Numbered from the stretch's first letter, positions 1 to 9,949 are shown. The stretch is 34,081 bases of DNA from an uncultured Clostridia bacterium (GCA_945932315.1 CAMEPU010000004.1:1-34081), one strand, 5' to 3'. Notes: generated by a model from the sequence alone, not told the origin. Made by a program: numbers and translations.

Positions 1-29
1 AGAAATGGGCAATTTCAACAAAATAGTAA

Positions 30-58
30 TTGCATTCTTGTCTGCCATCGTTTATAAT
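30..58 (+). promoter_or_regulatory. Sigma-A-like promoter TTGCAT-N17-TATAAT upstream of the EF-G-like gene
   Basis: -35 TTGCAT at 30-35, 17-bp spacer, -10 TATAAT at 53-58; gene starts at 162. Confidence 0.65.
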
Positions 59-161
59 AACAAACAGGAGCACTGGCTCCGATGTGCGCGGGGGAAGCTT
101 GCGCATTTGTGCGGAGTGTTCCCCATTTTTCAAAAAACAATTGGCAGGGAGTGTATTAACT

Positions 162-2240
162 ATGGCGACTTTTCCGGTAAACAAGATTCGTAACGTCTGC
201 ATCATGGGCCACGGCGGTGATGGTAAGACTTCACTCGTGGAAAGCCTGCTGTATGTCGGCGGCGTGACTGACCGCGTCGGCAAGGTACAGGATGGCAATA
301 CGGTCTGCGACAACGACCCCGAGGAGATCAAGCGCCAGTTCTCGATCTCGACCGCGGTTGCGCCGGTCGTCTGGGATGGCTGCAAGATCAATCTGCTGGA
401 CACCCCGGGTTTCTTTGATTTTGGCTATGAGGCGGATTCTGCCCTTCGCGTTGCGGATTCTGCGCTGATCGTCGCGACCGGCAAGGCCGGCCCGGGCGTC
501 GGCACCGAGAAGGCTTGGGCGCGTGCGGAAGCGCGCAAGACCCCCCGTATGTTCTACATCTCCAAGATCGACGAGGAGAATTCCGATTACTACACCGCGC
601 TGCACAAGCTGCAGAAGCTGTTCGGCGTGGCTGTCTGCCCGATCGTCGTCCCGATTTTCGAGGGCAACCGCGACACCGTCGGCATTGTCGACTGTGTTCT
701 GCGCAAGGCGTATAAGATGGAGGGCACCAAGCGCGTCGAGATCCCGATCCCGGAGAACATGGTTGAGCGCGTCAACCAGCACCGTGCGGCGCTGTGCGAG
801 AATGTCGCCGAGCTGTCCGAAGAGCTGATGGAGCGCTATTTCGCAGGCGAGGAGTTCTCGGATGAAGAGCTGATCGCGGGCATCCGTCAGGGCGTGCGCG
901 ACATGCTGATCGCCCCCGTATTCTGCGGCACCGCCGCCACCGGTATCGGCTCCTATGCGCTGCTCAAGGGCATCGCGGATTACATGCCGTCCCCCGATGA
1001 GGCTCCGGTCGAGATTACCGAGGACGAAAAGGGCGAGCCTGTCGAGATCAAGTGCACCCCGAACGGCTCCACCGTCGCCATGGTCTTCAAGACTGTCGCC
1101 GACCAGTACGGCCGCTTCTCCTACTTCAAGGTATTCTCGGGTTCTGTCAAGGCCGACAGCACCCTGTATAACCGCCGTGCGGACGCCGCTGAGAAGATCG
1201 GCCGTCTGTACACCGTCACCGGCAAGAAGACCGCCGAGACCGATGAGGTCGGCTGCGGCGACATCGGCGCGGTTTCCAAGCTGGCGACCACCAAGACCGG
1301 CGACACCCTCTCCATGTCGGTGCGCAAGGTCAATCTGGCGAGCCAGATGCCCGACCGTCCGTGCTATACCCAGGCGATCATGCCCAAGGTCAAGGGCAAC
1401 GAGGAAAAGATGGTCAGCGGCCTGCAGCGCCTGCGCGACGAGGATCCTTCCTTCTCGATCGAGTACTCGGGCGAGACCAAGCAGCAGCTGATCTCGGGCA
1501 TGGGCGACATCCATCTGGACGTCATCTGCTCCAAGCTGAAGTCCCGCTTCGGCGTTGAGGTCGTTCTCGAAGCGCCGATCGTTCCGTACCGCGAGAAGAT
1601 CCGCAAGTCGGTCACCGTAGAAGGCAAGCATAAGAAGCAGTCGGGCGGCCATGGCCAGTACGGTCATGTCAAGATGGAGTTCGCCCCCTGCGCCGAGCAG
1701 GATTACCTGTTCGAGGAGAAGATCTTCGGCGGTTCGGTTCCGAAGAACTTCCATCCGGCGGTTGAAAAGGGCATCCGCGAGGCGATGGAGCACGGCGTTC
1801 TGGCCGGATATCCGCTCGTCGGCCTGCGCGCGACCCTGCTCGACGGCTCCTATCACGACGTCGACTCCAACGAGCTGTCCTTCAAGATGGCGGCTCGTCT
1901 GGCATACAAGAACGGCATCCCGAACGCCTCTCCCGTCCTGCTCGAGCCTATCTGCTCGCTGAAGGTCGTTGTTCCGGACGCGTACATGGGCGACGTCATC
2001 GGCGATCTCAACAAGCGCCGCGGCCGCATCATGGGCATGAACCCGGTCAGCGGCGGCAAGCAGGAGATCCTGGCTGAGGCCCCGATGGCCGAGCTGTCCG
2101 ATTACGCGATCACCCTGCGTTCGATGACCCAGGGCCGCGGTTCGTTCGTATCCGACTTCGAGCGCTATGACGATGCGCCTCCGATGGTGCAGGAGAAGGT
2201 CGTCGCTGCCAACAAGGCGCGCATGGCTGAGCTCGATTAA
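162..2240 (+). CDS. Elongation factor G-like GTPase (EF-G paralog)
   Basis: ATG at 162 within the ORF at 30..2240; full-length EF-G architecture; P-loop GHGGDGKTS, G3 DTPGFFDF, G4 SKID, domain IV GGHGQYGHVKMEF. Confidence 0.9.
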   Translation: MATFPVNKIRNVCIMGHGGDGKTSLVESLLYVGGVTDRVGKVQDGNTVCDNDPEEIKRQFSISTAVAPVVWDGCKINLLDTPGFFDFGYEADSALRVADSALIVATGKAGPGVGTEKAWARAEARKTPRMFYISKIDEENSDYYTALHKLQKLFGVAVCPIVVPIFEGNRDTVGIVDCVLRKAYKMEGTKRVEIPIPENMVERVNQHRAALCENVAELSEELMERYFAGEEFSDEELIAGIRQGVRDMLIAPVFCGTAATGIGSYALLKGIADYMPSPDEAPVEITEDEKGEPVEIKCTPNGSTVAMVFKTVADQYGRFSYFKVFSGSVKADSTLYNRRADAAEKIGRLYTVTGKKTAETDEVGCGDIGAVSKLATTKTGDTLSMSVRKVNLASQMPDRPCYTQAIMPKVKGNEEKMVSGLQRLRDEDPSFSIEYSGETKQQLISGMGDIHLDVICSKLKSRFGVEVVLEAPIVPYREKIRKSVTVEGKHKKQSGGHGQYGHVKMEFAPCAEQDYLFEEKIFGGSVPKNFHPAVEKGIREAMEHGVLAGYPLVGLRATLLDGSYHDVDSNELSFKMAARLAYKNGIPNASPVLLEPICSLKVVVPDAYMGDVIGDLNKRRGRIMGMNPVSGGKQEILAEAPMAELSDYAITLRSMTQGRGSFVSDFERYDDAPPMVQEKVVAANKARMAELD

Positions 2241-2299
2241 AGCAGACCTTTTCATAGGCTGAGGCAGCGCACACGCCAAAGCCGTTTGTCCCCCAAAAT

Positions 2300-2333
2300 G
2301 AATCCCTCCCATCACAGAGGGATTCCTTTTTTG
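2300..2333 (+). terminator. Intrinsic terminator after the EF-G-like gene
   Basis: GAATCCCTC-N8-GAGGGATTC (perfect 9-bp arms) followed by CTTTTTT. Confidence 0.85.
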
Positions 2334-2393
2334 TTCTATGTTCGGCAGCACGTCCATACAATGGGATATCCGATGCACAGGGGAGGAACAGAC

Positions 2394-2879
2394 ATGGTGG
2401 TATACGCAACCAAGCTGACGGTTCGCAAAGCGCTCTGCGGCGTCGTGGCCGTCTGTGCGCTGATCTGGGGAATCAATGCGCTGAGCGGCATGCATGAGAC
2501 CGCGGTTTCGGTCGCCGGGACAAGCGACTCGATCGCCTGCAAGCTCAAAACGAACGAGGATCGGGTAAAGTTTTTGGAAAGCTACGGAATCACGGTCGAT
2601 GAGACGCCGGTCACTGAGGCCGAGGTGCGCATCCCCGAGGTCTTTGACGCCGCGTATACGGCGTACAACGAGCTGCAGAAGACGATGGGGCTCGACCTCA
2701 CGCAGCACCGGGGCAAGACGGCAATGCTCTATATTTACAGCGTGCGGGACGATCCGAGCGGGGAGGAGGGGGTGACGGCCAGCCTGGTACTCCGCAAAAA
2801 TAAGCTGATCGCGGCCGACGTCAGCTCGGCGCAGGCCGATGGGTTCATCCGGGCGCTCACCGACCGTTCGTCACAATAG
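2394..2879 (+). CDS. DUF4830-like exported/membrane-anchored protein
   Basis: ATG 2394 after GGGGAGG; N-terminal hydrophobic segment; KLKTNEDRVKFLESYGITVDETPV resembles DUF4830. Confidence 0.6.
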   Translation: MVVYATKLTVRKALCGVVAVCALIWGINALSGMHETAVSVAGTSDSIACKLKTNEDRVKFLESYGITVDETPVTEAEVRIPEVFDAAYTAYNELQKTMGLDLTQHRGKTAMLYIYSVRDDPSGEEGVTASLVLRKNKLIAADVSSAQADGFIRALTDRSSQ

Positions 2880-3057
2880 CCAACAACAGAGGGACGCGCA
2901 CTTTGTCGAAAAGCCGCGTCCTTTCTGCTTTGTCTGCAAAAGGAGGGGAAAGGCTTCGGGAAATTTTCGGAAAATCCCTTTTTCAAACGAAAAGCTATTG
3001 TGCAATATGCAAAAAAGTGGTACTCTATTTCTATCAGGTTTCGAAGGAGCGTGGCAA

Positions 3058-3774
3058 ATGGTTTTGCAGCGGTTGGATAAGCTGCTGGGCGCGCAGCGCA
3101 TCGGCACCCGCCGGGAGATCGGCACGATGGCGCGCCGCGGACTCATTGCCGTGGATGGCGTGGTCGTCCGGGACGCGGCGGTCAAGGTCGACCCGGCGGC
3201 GGTTTCGATCACGGTGAACGGCCGGCTGCTCCGCCTGCGGCAGGGCCGGTACTACATGCTTCATAAACCTGCCGGGGTGGTCACGGCCACCCAGGATAAT
3301 TTCCAGAAAACCGTCCTTGATCTGCTGCCCGAAGATGAACGCTCCGGGCTTTTTCCGGTTGGACGGTTGGATAAGGACACCGAAGGCCTGCTGCTTCTGA
3401 CCGATGACGGCGATCTCGCCCATGCGCTGACCGCTCCCGGCCGGCATGTGGACAAGGTCTATTTCGCCCGCGTGTCCGGAGCGCTGTGCGCCGACGCGGC
3501 GGAGCGGTTCGCGGGGGAAATGACGCTGGCGGACGGTTCGGTCTGCAAGCCCGCGCGGCTGGAGCTGCTCGGAGAACACGACGGGCTGACCGAATGCCGG
3601 GTCACCCTGCGCGAGGGCAAGCACCATCAGGTGAAGCGCATGATCGCCGCGTGCGGCGGCCATGTCGAGTATCTCAAACGGCTCAGCATGGGGGCGCTTC
3701 AGCTGGACGAGCGGCTTTTGCCCGGATGCTGGCGCGAATTGACCGACGATGAAATCCACCTTTTGCGCACGTAA
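3058..3774 (+). CDS. rsuA: RsuA-type rRNA pseudouridine synthase (S4 domain plus catalytic GRLDKDTEGLLLLTDDG)
   Basis: MVLQRLDKLL S4-like N-terminus; GRLDKDTEGLLLLT catalytic motif; GKHHQVKRM motif. Confidence 0.88.
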   Translation: MVLQRLDKLLGAQRIGTRREIGTMARRGLIAVDGVVVRDAAVKVDPAAVSITVNGRLLRLRQGRYYMLHKPAGVVTATQDNFQKTVLDLLPEDERSGLFPVGRLDKDTEGLLLLTDDGDLAHALTAPGRHVDKVYFARVSGALCADAAERFAGEMTLADGSVCKPARLELLGEHDGLTECRVTLREGKHHQVKRMIAACGGHVEYLKRLSMGALQLDERLLPGCWRELTDDEIHLLRT

Positions 3775-3797
3775 ACCCCTATATTTGGGGCTTTTTG
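3767..3797 (+). terminator. Weak intrinsic terminator after rsuA
   Basis: CCCC/GGGG short stem with outer GCAC/GTGC and CTTTTTG. Confidence 0.4.
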
Positions 3798-4033
3798 TGC
3801 GATTTGTACACCAGTCGCAAAAACATTGAAAAATTCACAAAGAAATTCTAAAATTTTTGTGTAAAAATCACTCGATTTATGTTATAATTTCTAAAATGGA
3901 CATGAATCGGTTGGCATAGTTGTTGATTATGTCAAAACATGAAACTGCGCAGCGCGCATATGAGCGTGCGCAGCCGGTCCCCGGACCCCGGAAATGGGAA
4001 ATGTGAAAGCGAAAATCGGAAAAAGGAAAGGTG

Positions 4034-5131
4034 ATGGAAATGGCTTCCAGATTGTTCCAGTCGATTATTCTTCAGATGAAAGATACGGTGGATCGCACGA
4101 TCGGTATTGTGGATGCAACCGGCGCCGTCGTCGCGTGCACTGATCTGCCCCGCATCGGTGAGATGCGTGAGGACGCAGTCACTGAGCTCGGCTACGCGGG
4201 CGATATGATCCGTTTCGGCGGGTATACCTACCGTTCGATCTCCGACCGCTCCACCCGCTTCGAGTACGCGGTTTTCGTACAGGGCGAGGACGAGCTTGCG
4301 CGCTCGATCTGTGCGCTGGCGGCCGTCTCGGTCAACAACATCAAGGCGCTGTACGACGAGAAGCACGACAAGGCGACCTTCATCAAGAACATCATTCTGG
4401 ATAACATTCTGCCCGGCGATATCTATATCAAGTCCCGCGAGCTGCATTTCGGCGCGGACGTGCCCCATGTCGTCTTCCTGGTGCGCCAGACCGAGCATGC
4501 GGACATCGCCGCGATCGATGTCATTTCCGGCCTGTTCCCGGACAAGCAGAAGGACTTCGTCCTTCATATCAGCGAGACCGATATCGTCGTCGTGAAGGAG
4601 GTCAAGGCCAATTCCGAGTTCAAGGATCTGGCCAAGATCGCCAAGCAGATCGAGGACGCGCTGTCCTCCGAGCTGCTCGCCAAGTGCATCATCGGTATCG
4701 GCTCGGTTTCGACCCAGCTCAAGGACATCGCGAAGTCCTTTAAGGAGGCGCAGGTCGCCATCGACGTCGGCGGCGTATTCGACACCGAGAAGTCGATCAT
4801 TTCCTTTGAAAATCTGGGCATCGGCCGCCTGATTTATCAGCTGCCGACCACCCTGTGCGAGATGTTCCTGACCGAGGTGTTCAAGCGCGGTTCGCTTGAT
4901 TCGCTCGATCAGGAGACCCTGTTCACCATTCAGAAGTTCTTTGAGAACAACCTGAACGTTTCGGAGACCTCGCGCAAGCTGTTCGTGCACCGCAATACGC
5001 TGGTCTACCGTCTGGAGAAGATCAAGAAGCTGACCGGCCTCGATCTGCGCGAATTTGACCATGCGATCGTATTCAAGGTCGCGCTCATGGTCCGCAAGTA
5101 TCTGGCAAGCCGCGAAGAGAACAATTTTTAA
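4034..5131 (+). CDS. PucR/CdaR-like helix-turn-helix regulator
   Basis: C-terminal LNVSETSRKLFVHRNTLVYRLEKIKKLTGLDLREFDHAIVFKVAL is typical of PucR C-terminal HTH; ATG 4034 after AAAGGAAAGG. Confidence 0.75.
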   Translation: MEMASRLFQSIILQMKDTVDRTIGIVDATGAVVACTDLPRIGEMREDAVTELGYAGDMIRFGGYTYRSISDRSTRFEYAVFVQGEDELARSICALAAVSVNNIKALYDEKHDKATFIKNIILDNILPGDIYIKSRELHFGADVPHVVFLVRQTEHADIAAIDVISGLFPDKQKDFVLHISETDIVVVKEVKANSEFKDLAKIAKQIEDALSSELLAKCIIGIGSVSTQLKDIAKSFKEAQVAIDVGGVFDTEKSIISFENLGIGRLIYQLPTTLCEMFLTEVFKRGSLDSLDQETLFTIQKFFENNLNVSETSRKLFVHRNTLVYRLEKIKKLTGLDLREFDHAIVFKVALMVRKYLASREENNF

Positions 5132-5167
5132 TTCTTCGTCCGGCGCAATCCCAAGGAGAATTCACAC

Positions 5168-5863
5168 ATGATTAGCATGAGAGACGCCAGCGTGGTCTAT
5201 GACAACGGCGTGCGCGCCCTCAACAAGGTGAGCATGCAGATCGGCGAGGGCGAGTTCGCCTTCCTGGTCGGCGCTTCCGGTTCGGGCAAATCGACGATCA
5301 TCAAGCTGCTGACCGCCGAGATCCGCCCGTGCGAAGGCCGCGTTCTGGTCAACAATTTCAACATCGGCAAGCTGAAAAAGCGCGATGTGCCCCATCTGCG
5401 CCGCACGCTCGGCGTCGTTTTTCAGGATTTCCGCCTGATTCCCAACAAAACGGTGTATGAGAACATCGCCTTCGCCATGCGCGCCGTCGGCGCGTCCACG
5501 CGGGCGATCCAGAAGCGCGTGCCCTACGTCATGGACCTGGTCGGTCTGACGGGCAAGGGGGACCGCAAGCCCCTCGAGCTTTCGGGCGGCGAGCAGCAGC
5601 GCGTCGCGATCGCGCGCGCGCTGGTCAACAACCCGCGGCTCATTATCGCCGACGAGCCGACCGGCAACCTCGACCCCGAACGATCCCTCGAACTCATGAC
5701 GCTGTTTGAGAAGATCAATGAACTGGGCACCACGGTGCTCATCGTCACGCATGAAAAGGAGCTCGTCGACCAGTTCGGCAAGCGCGTCATCGTGATCGAC
5801 AAAGGCGAAATCATCAGCGACCAAATGGGTGGGTACTATACATATGAAGATTCGGTTGAGTAG
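5168..5863 (+). CDS. ftsE: Cell division ATP-binding protein FtsE
   Basis: Walker [10 protein letters not shown], signature [15 protein letters not shown], Walker [14 protein letters not shown]; directly followed by ftsX. Confidence 0.93.
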   Translation: MISMRDASVVYDNGVRALNKVSMQIGEGEFAFLVGASGSGKSTIIKLLTAEIRPCEGRVLVNNFNIGKLKKRDVPHLRRTLGVVFQDFRLIPNKTVYENIAFAMRAVGASTRAIQKRVPYVMDLVGLTGKGDRKPLELSGGEQQRVAIARALVNNPRLIIADEPTGNLDPERSLELMTLFEKINELGTTVLIVTHEKELVDQFGKRVIVIDKGEIISDQMGGYYTYEDSVE

Positions 5864-6740
5864 TATAGCCTACTTCTGGAAGGAAGGCATACACAATATT
5901 TTTCTGCACGGCTTTATGAGCTTTGCGGCGGTCAGCGTTATCGTCGTCTGCCTGCTGATCACGGGCAGCGTCACGCTGATTTCTTACAGCGTCGATCTCA
6001 ATATTTTAAAGCTCCAGCAGGAGAGCGAGATCGCGATTTACATTGACGAAAATGTCCCGACGGAGACGGCGCGGGGGCTGCAATCGACCATCGAAGCCAT
6101 CCCGAACGTGGCCGATGCCGAGTTCGAATCGGGCGGCGACGCGCTGGAGGACTTCCGCGTTTCGCTCGGTGAGAACGCGGTGCTGCTCGACGGTTACAGC
6201 GCCGAGAACAGCCCGCTGCGCGACGGCTATTACATCACGATGAAGGATGTCGCCCTAGTGGATGAGACGATTGACGCGCTCGAGGAAATCGACGGCGTGG
6301 CCAACATTGTCGTTAAGGAAGAGGTTATCAACAAGCTGCTCCAGGTGCAGCGCGTGTTCCGCACGGTCGCGGCGACGCTGATCGTCGCTCTCGGCCTGAT
6401 TTCGGTCTTTATCATCTCGAACACGGTCAAGCTGGCCATGTTTGCCCGCCGTGACGAGATCTCGATCCAGAAGATGGTCGGCGCGACGAACAGCTTTATC
6501 CGCTGGCCCTTCATCATCGAGGGCATGCTCCTTGGCCTGCTGGCCAGCCTGATCGCGTTCGGACTGGAATGGTGGATTTACAGTGAGCTCACCGCGCTTC
6601 TCAGCAGCGAGCTGTCGTCCTTCACGATGGCGGCCTTTGAGGATGTCAAGTTCCTGGTGCTGGGCTGCTTCGCGGGCTCCAGCGTACTCGTGGGCGTCTG
6701 CGGTTCGGCGCTGACCATCCGCCGGTTTATGGACGTCTGA
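5844..6740 (+). CDS. ftsX: Cell division protein FtsX (ABC permease)
   Basis: [31 protein letters not shown]; four predicted TM segments; start overlaps the ftsE 3' end by 20 bp. Confidence 0.93.
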   Translation: MKIRLSSIAYFWKEGIHNIFLHGFMSFAAVSVIVVCLLITGSVTLISYSVDLNILKLQQESEIAIYIDENVPTETARGLQSTIEAIPNVADAEFESGGDALEDFRVSLGENAVLLDGYSAENSPLRDGYYITMKDVALVDETIDALEEIDGVANIVVKEEVINKLLQVQRVFRTVAATLIVALGLISVFIISNTVKLAMFARRDEISIQKMVGATNSFIRWPFIIEGMLLGLLASLIAFGLEWWIYSELTALLSSELSSFTMAAFEDVKFLVLGCFAGSSVLVGVCGSALTIRRFMDV

Positions 6741-6820
6741 TCACGGTATGAAACAAATTTGATGCATTTTTCCGTTATGCTGTCGGAAACGGCGGTATCG
6801 GAAAAGAGGTAATATTTCCC

Positions 6821-8047
6821 ATGATGAATCCCAAGAAATCAAAGAAGCTGGTGTCTGTCATCGCGCTGCTGCTGGCGGTGCTCATGATCGGAACGACCGT
6901 GATGGGCGCGCTGTCGGTCGCGCTGGCCGCCAGCAAGACCGAGCTCAAGAATCAGCTGAGCGATCTGGAAAGCCAGAAGAAGGCCGCTGAAGCGGCGGTA
7001 GAAGAGCTCCGCGGTCAGGAGGAACAATATCTCAAGCTGATCTATGCGCTGGACGCGCAGATGGACCTCACCGAGCTTGATATCGAAGCGACCGAGGACA
7101 TCATCGCCGAGCTCGACGACGACATCGTTGACAAAACGGCCGAGATCGACGCGACGCAGCAGGAGCTTGACGAGCAGACCGAGCTGTTTGAGACCCGCAT
7201 GCGCGTCATGTATGAGAATGGCGACCTGACCTATCTGGATGTGCTGCTTTCGGCCACCAGCTTTTCCGATATGCTGACCCGCCTCGAGCAGGTGTCTCAG
7301 ATCATGGAGTTCGATAAGAAGGTCATCGCCCGGGTGCAGGTGCTCAAGGAAGAGCTCGAGACCCAGAAGGCCGAGCTGGAAGCCGACAAGGCCGAGCAGG
7401 AGGAGTATAAGTCCGAGCTGGAGGACAAATACGCCGAGCTCGATGATCAGCGTGCGGAGTATCAGGACATCGCGGATAAGCTCGCGGCCGATCAGGACGA
7501 GTATGCACGTCAGCTTGCCGAGATCGAGAGCGAGATGGACGAGATTGACGACGAGCTCGACCGCATCGCGAAGGAAGAAGCAGCCAAGGCGGCAGCCGAA
7601 GCAGCGGCGAAAAAAAATCAGTCGTCCGGCTCCTCTTCGGGCAGCTACAATCTGAAGATCGGCGAGCTGCTCTGGCCCTGCCCGGTATACAGCTACATCT
7701 CAGACAGCTATGGCTGGCGTTACCACCCGATCTATAAGACCGAGAAGTTCCACAAGGGCACCGATATCGCATCGGCCGGCGGCAACCCGGTCATTGCGGC
7801 CAAGGGCGGCACGGTCGTCAAGAGCTATTATTCGTCCTCTTATGGCAATTACATCGTCATCAATCACGGCGGCGGCCTGATGACAGCTTACGCACATCTG
7901 AGCGCACGCTACGTGCAGGTCGGCGCAACCGTTTCGGCCGGGCAGCAGATCGGCACGGTCGGCTCCACCGGCGCATCGACCGGCAATCATCTGCATTACG
8001 AGGTCTATGTGAACGGTTCGACCGTGAACCCGCTCGGCTACTATTAA
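6821..8047 (+). CDS. Murein hydrolase activator / M23 peptidase with N-terminal coiled coil
   Basis: Signal-like N-terminus, long coiled coil, C-terminal M23 with FHKGTDIAS and GNHLHYEV motifs. Confidence 0.9.
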   Translation: MMNPKKSKKLVSVIALLLAVLMIGTTVMGALSVALAASKTELKNQLSDLESQKKAAEAAVEELRGQEEQYLKLIYALDAQMDLTELDIEATEDIIAELDDDIVDKTAEIDATQQELDEQTELFETRMRVMYENGDLTYLDVLLSATSFSDMLTRLEQVSQIMEFDKKVIARVQVLKEELETQKAELEADKAEQEEYKSELEDKYAELDDQRAEYQDIADKLAADQDEYARQLAEIESEMDEIDDELDRIAKEEAAKAAAEAAAKKNQSSGSSSGSYNLKIGELLWPCPVYSYISDSYGWRYHPIYKTEKFHKGTDIASAGGNPVIAAKGGTVVKSYYSSSYGNYIVINHGGGLMTAYAHLSARYVQVGATVSAGQQIGTVGSTGASTGNHLHYEVYVNGSTVNPLGYY

Positions 8048-8061
8048 TATCACAGGATACA

Positions 8062-8094
8062 AGGCGGGGGAAGTCAGACTTCCCCTGCCTTTTT
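8062..8094 (+). terminator. Intrinsic terminator between the M23 and S41 genes
   Basis: AGGCgGGGGAAGT-cag-ACTTCCCCtGCCT followed by TTTT. Confidence 0.8.
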
Positions 8095-8115
8095 CACTGC
8101 AAAGGAGAAAACGCA

Positions 8116-9324
8116 ATGATGAAACTGCCCAAAATTCGCAGGCGGGAGATCCGGATCGGCACGGCTGTTTTTCTGTGTGCCATGACCGCGGTCGTCTCGT
8201 TTCACGCGGCCTACATCGTGATGGAGCGGCGGCTCGAGGAGGAGCTTCCGAACTATCGCGCGAACGATGCGCTTTACGGTAAGCTGGGCGAGATCCGCAG
8301 CCTGTTCGACGAGCTTTACGTCGGTACATACGACGAAAAGGACGCCATCGATGTCGCGGCGGCCGGCTATGTCGCGGGCGTGGGAGACCGCTGGAGCGGC
8401 TATTATTCGGCAGAGGAATACGAGGAATATGTGACCAGCTTTTCTGGCCAGTCCTCGGGCATCGGCGCCTATATCAGCTATGCGCCGGACAGCGGCATGC
8501 GGATCATCGAGGTCTACAAAGGCTCGGCCTGTGACAAGGCGGGGCTGCAAAAGGGCGACCGCATCCTGTCGGCCGACGGCGTGAGCGTGGAGAAGGACGG
8601 CTACAGCGCAGTGATGAACGCCATCGCGGGCGAGGAGGGCACGACCGTGCGGATCGGCGTCGAGCACGCGGCGACCGGAGAGACCGAGGAGATCGAAATG
8701 ACCCGGTCGACCGCCGAGCAGACCATGGTGACGGGCTGCATGATCGAGGACAACATCGGTTTCGTTCGCATCTACAATTTCCATCAGGGCGCGGAGAAGC
8801 AGTTCAAAACCATCGTCAAGCAGCTGCTCCGCGAGGGCGCGGAGGCCTTTGTCTTTGACGTGCGCAACGATCCGGGCGGCTCGGTCGACAGCGTCAACGA
8901 GATGCTCGACCTGCTTCTGCCCGAGGGCAACCTGATGAGCCTGGCCACCAAGGCGGGCGAGAAGGAGCAGTACACCTCGGACGCCGCCTGCGTCGAGCTG
9001 CCCATGGCGGTGCTGGTGGACGCTGAGTCGATCAGCGCGGCCGAATTCTTCGCGGCCTGCCTGCAGGAATACGACTGGGCGACCGTGGTCGGCGAGCAGA
9101 CGATCGGCAAGGGTTACTCCCAGCGCATGTACACGCTGACCGACGGCTCGGCCGTCCGCATCTCGGACAAGACCTATTACACCCCCTCGGGCAAGAGCCT
9201 GATCGGCACGGGCGTCACGCCCGACGTCGCCGTCGAGCTGCCGGAGGAGAAGGAAGCCGACTTCTATTTCCTCGCCCCCGAGGAGGACGACCAGCTGACC
9301 GCCGCTCTCAAAACCCTGCGCTGA
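8116..9324 (+). CDS. S41 family C-terminal processing peptidase (PDZ domain)
   Basis: PDZ SGIGAYISYAPDSGMRIIEVYKGSACDKAGLQKGDRI; catalytic DVRNDPGGSVDSVNEM and SISAAEFFAACLQEY...VVGEQTIGKG. Confidence 0.9.
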   Translation: MMKLPKIRRREIRIGTAVFLCAMTAVVSFHAAYIVMERRLEEELPNYRANDALYGKLGEIRSLFDELYVGTYDEKDAIDVAAAGYVAGVGDRWSGYYSAEEYEEYVTSFSGQSSGIGAYISYAPDSGMRIIEVYKGSACDKAGLQKGDRILSADGVSVEKDGYSAVMNAIAGEEGTTVRIGVEHAATGETEEIEMTRSTAEQTMVTGCMIEDNIGFVRIYNFHQGAEKQFKTIVKQLLREGAEAFVFDVRNDPGGSVDSVNEMLDLLLPEGNLMSLATKAGEKEQYTSDAACVELPMAVLVDAESISAAEFFAACLQEYDWATVVGEQTIGKGYSQRMYTLTDGSAVRISDKTYYTPSGKSLIGTGVTPDVAVELPEEKEADFYFLAPEEDDQLTAALKTLR

Positions 9325-9369
9325 AGCCGGTAAAATCAGGAAAAGTCGAAAAAGCGGGCGATTCCGCGC

Positions 9370-9398
9370 TTGACAGACTTGATTTCTCTCCATATAAT
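9370..9398 (+). promoter_or_regulatory. Full-consensus sigma-A promoter upstream of greA
   Basis: TTGACA (9370-9375) - 17 bp - TATAAT (9393-9398). Confidence 0.85.
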
Positions 9399-9469
9399 AA
9401 GGTGTAATGGTGTAAAGCACCTATTTGTTTTCGTAATATTAAAATTTCTGAATAGAGCGAGGGATCATC

Positions 9470-9949
9470 ATGGCAAAAGAATTCAAGATGACAGCGGAGA
9501 ACCTGGAGAATTATAAACAGGAGCTCGAATATCTGAAAACCGTGCGTGCGATCGAAGTTGCGGAGCAGATCAAGGAAGCGCGCTCCTTCGGCGACCTTTC
9601 GGAGAACGCTGAGTACGACGAGGCCAAGAACGAGCAGGGCAAGGTATACAGCCGCATCGCCGAGCTCGAGAATATCATCGCCCACGCGGTCGTCATCACC
9701 GACGACATGTATGCGGAGGACGAGGTCAATCCCCGCTGCCGCTTCGCGGTCGAGGACGAGGACGGCTTCCAGGAGGAGTACCGCTTTGTCGGTTCGCAGG
9801 ACGCCAACCCGCTGGAAGGCCGCATCTCGGATGAGTCCCCCTTCGGCCGGGCAATGCTGGGCCATAAGGTCGGCGAGGTTGTTGAATTCGAGGCGCCTGT
9901 CGGCGTGATCAAGTATAAGATCGTTTCGATCAATATGATCGAGAAGTAA
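9470..9949 (+). CDS. greA: Transcription elongation factor GreA
   Basis: [20 protein letters not shown] motif; 159 aa; followed by lysS. Confidence 0.95.
   Translation: MAKEFKMTAENLENYKQELEYLKTVRAIEVAEQIKEARSFGDLSENAEYDEAKNEQGKVYSRIAELENIIAHAVVITDDMYAEDEVNPRCRFAVEDEDGFQEEYRFVGSQDANPLEGRISDESPFGRAMLGHKVGEVVEFEAPVGVIKYKIVSINMIEK

Noticed and set aside
5-193. 62-aa ORF at the left edge (MGNFNKIVIAFLSAIVYNNKQEHW...)
   Set aside because: Would start upstream of the predicted promoter and overlaps the EF-G-like start out of frame; no SD.
231-2708. 825-aa minus-strand ORF opposite the EF-G-like gene
   Set aside because: Low-complexity R/D/L/A-rich translation typical of the antisense frame of high-GC codon usage; no family resemblance; the plus-strand gene is unambiguous.
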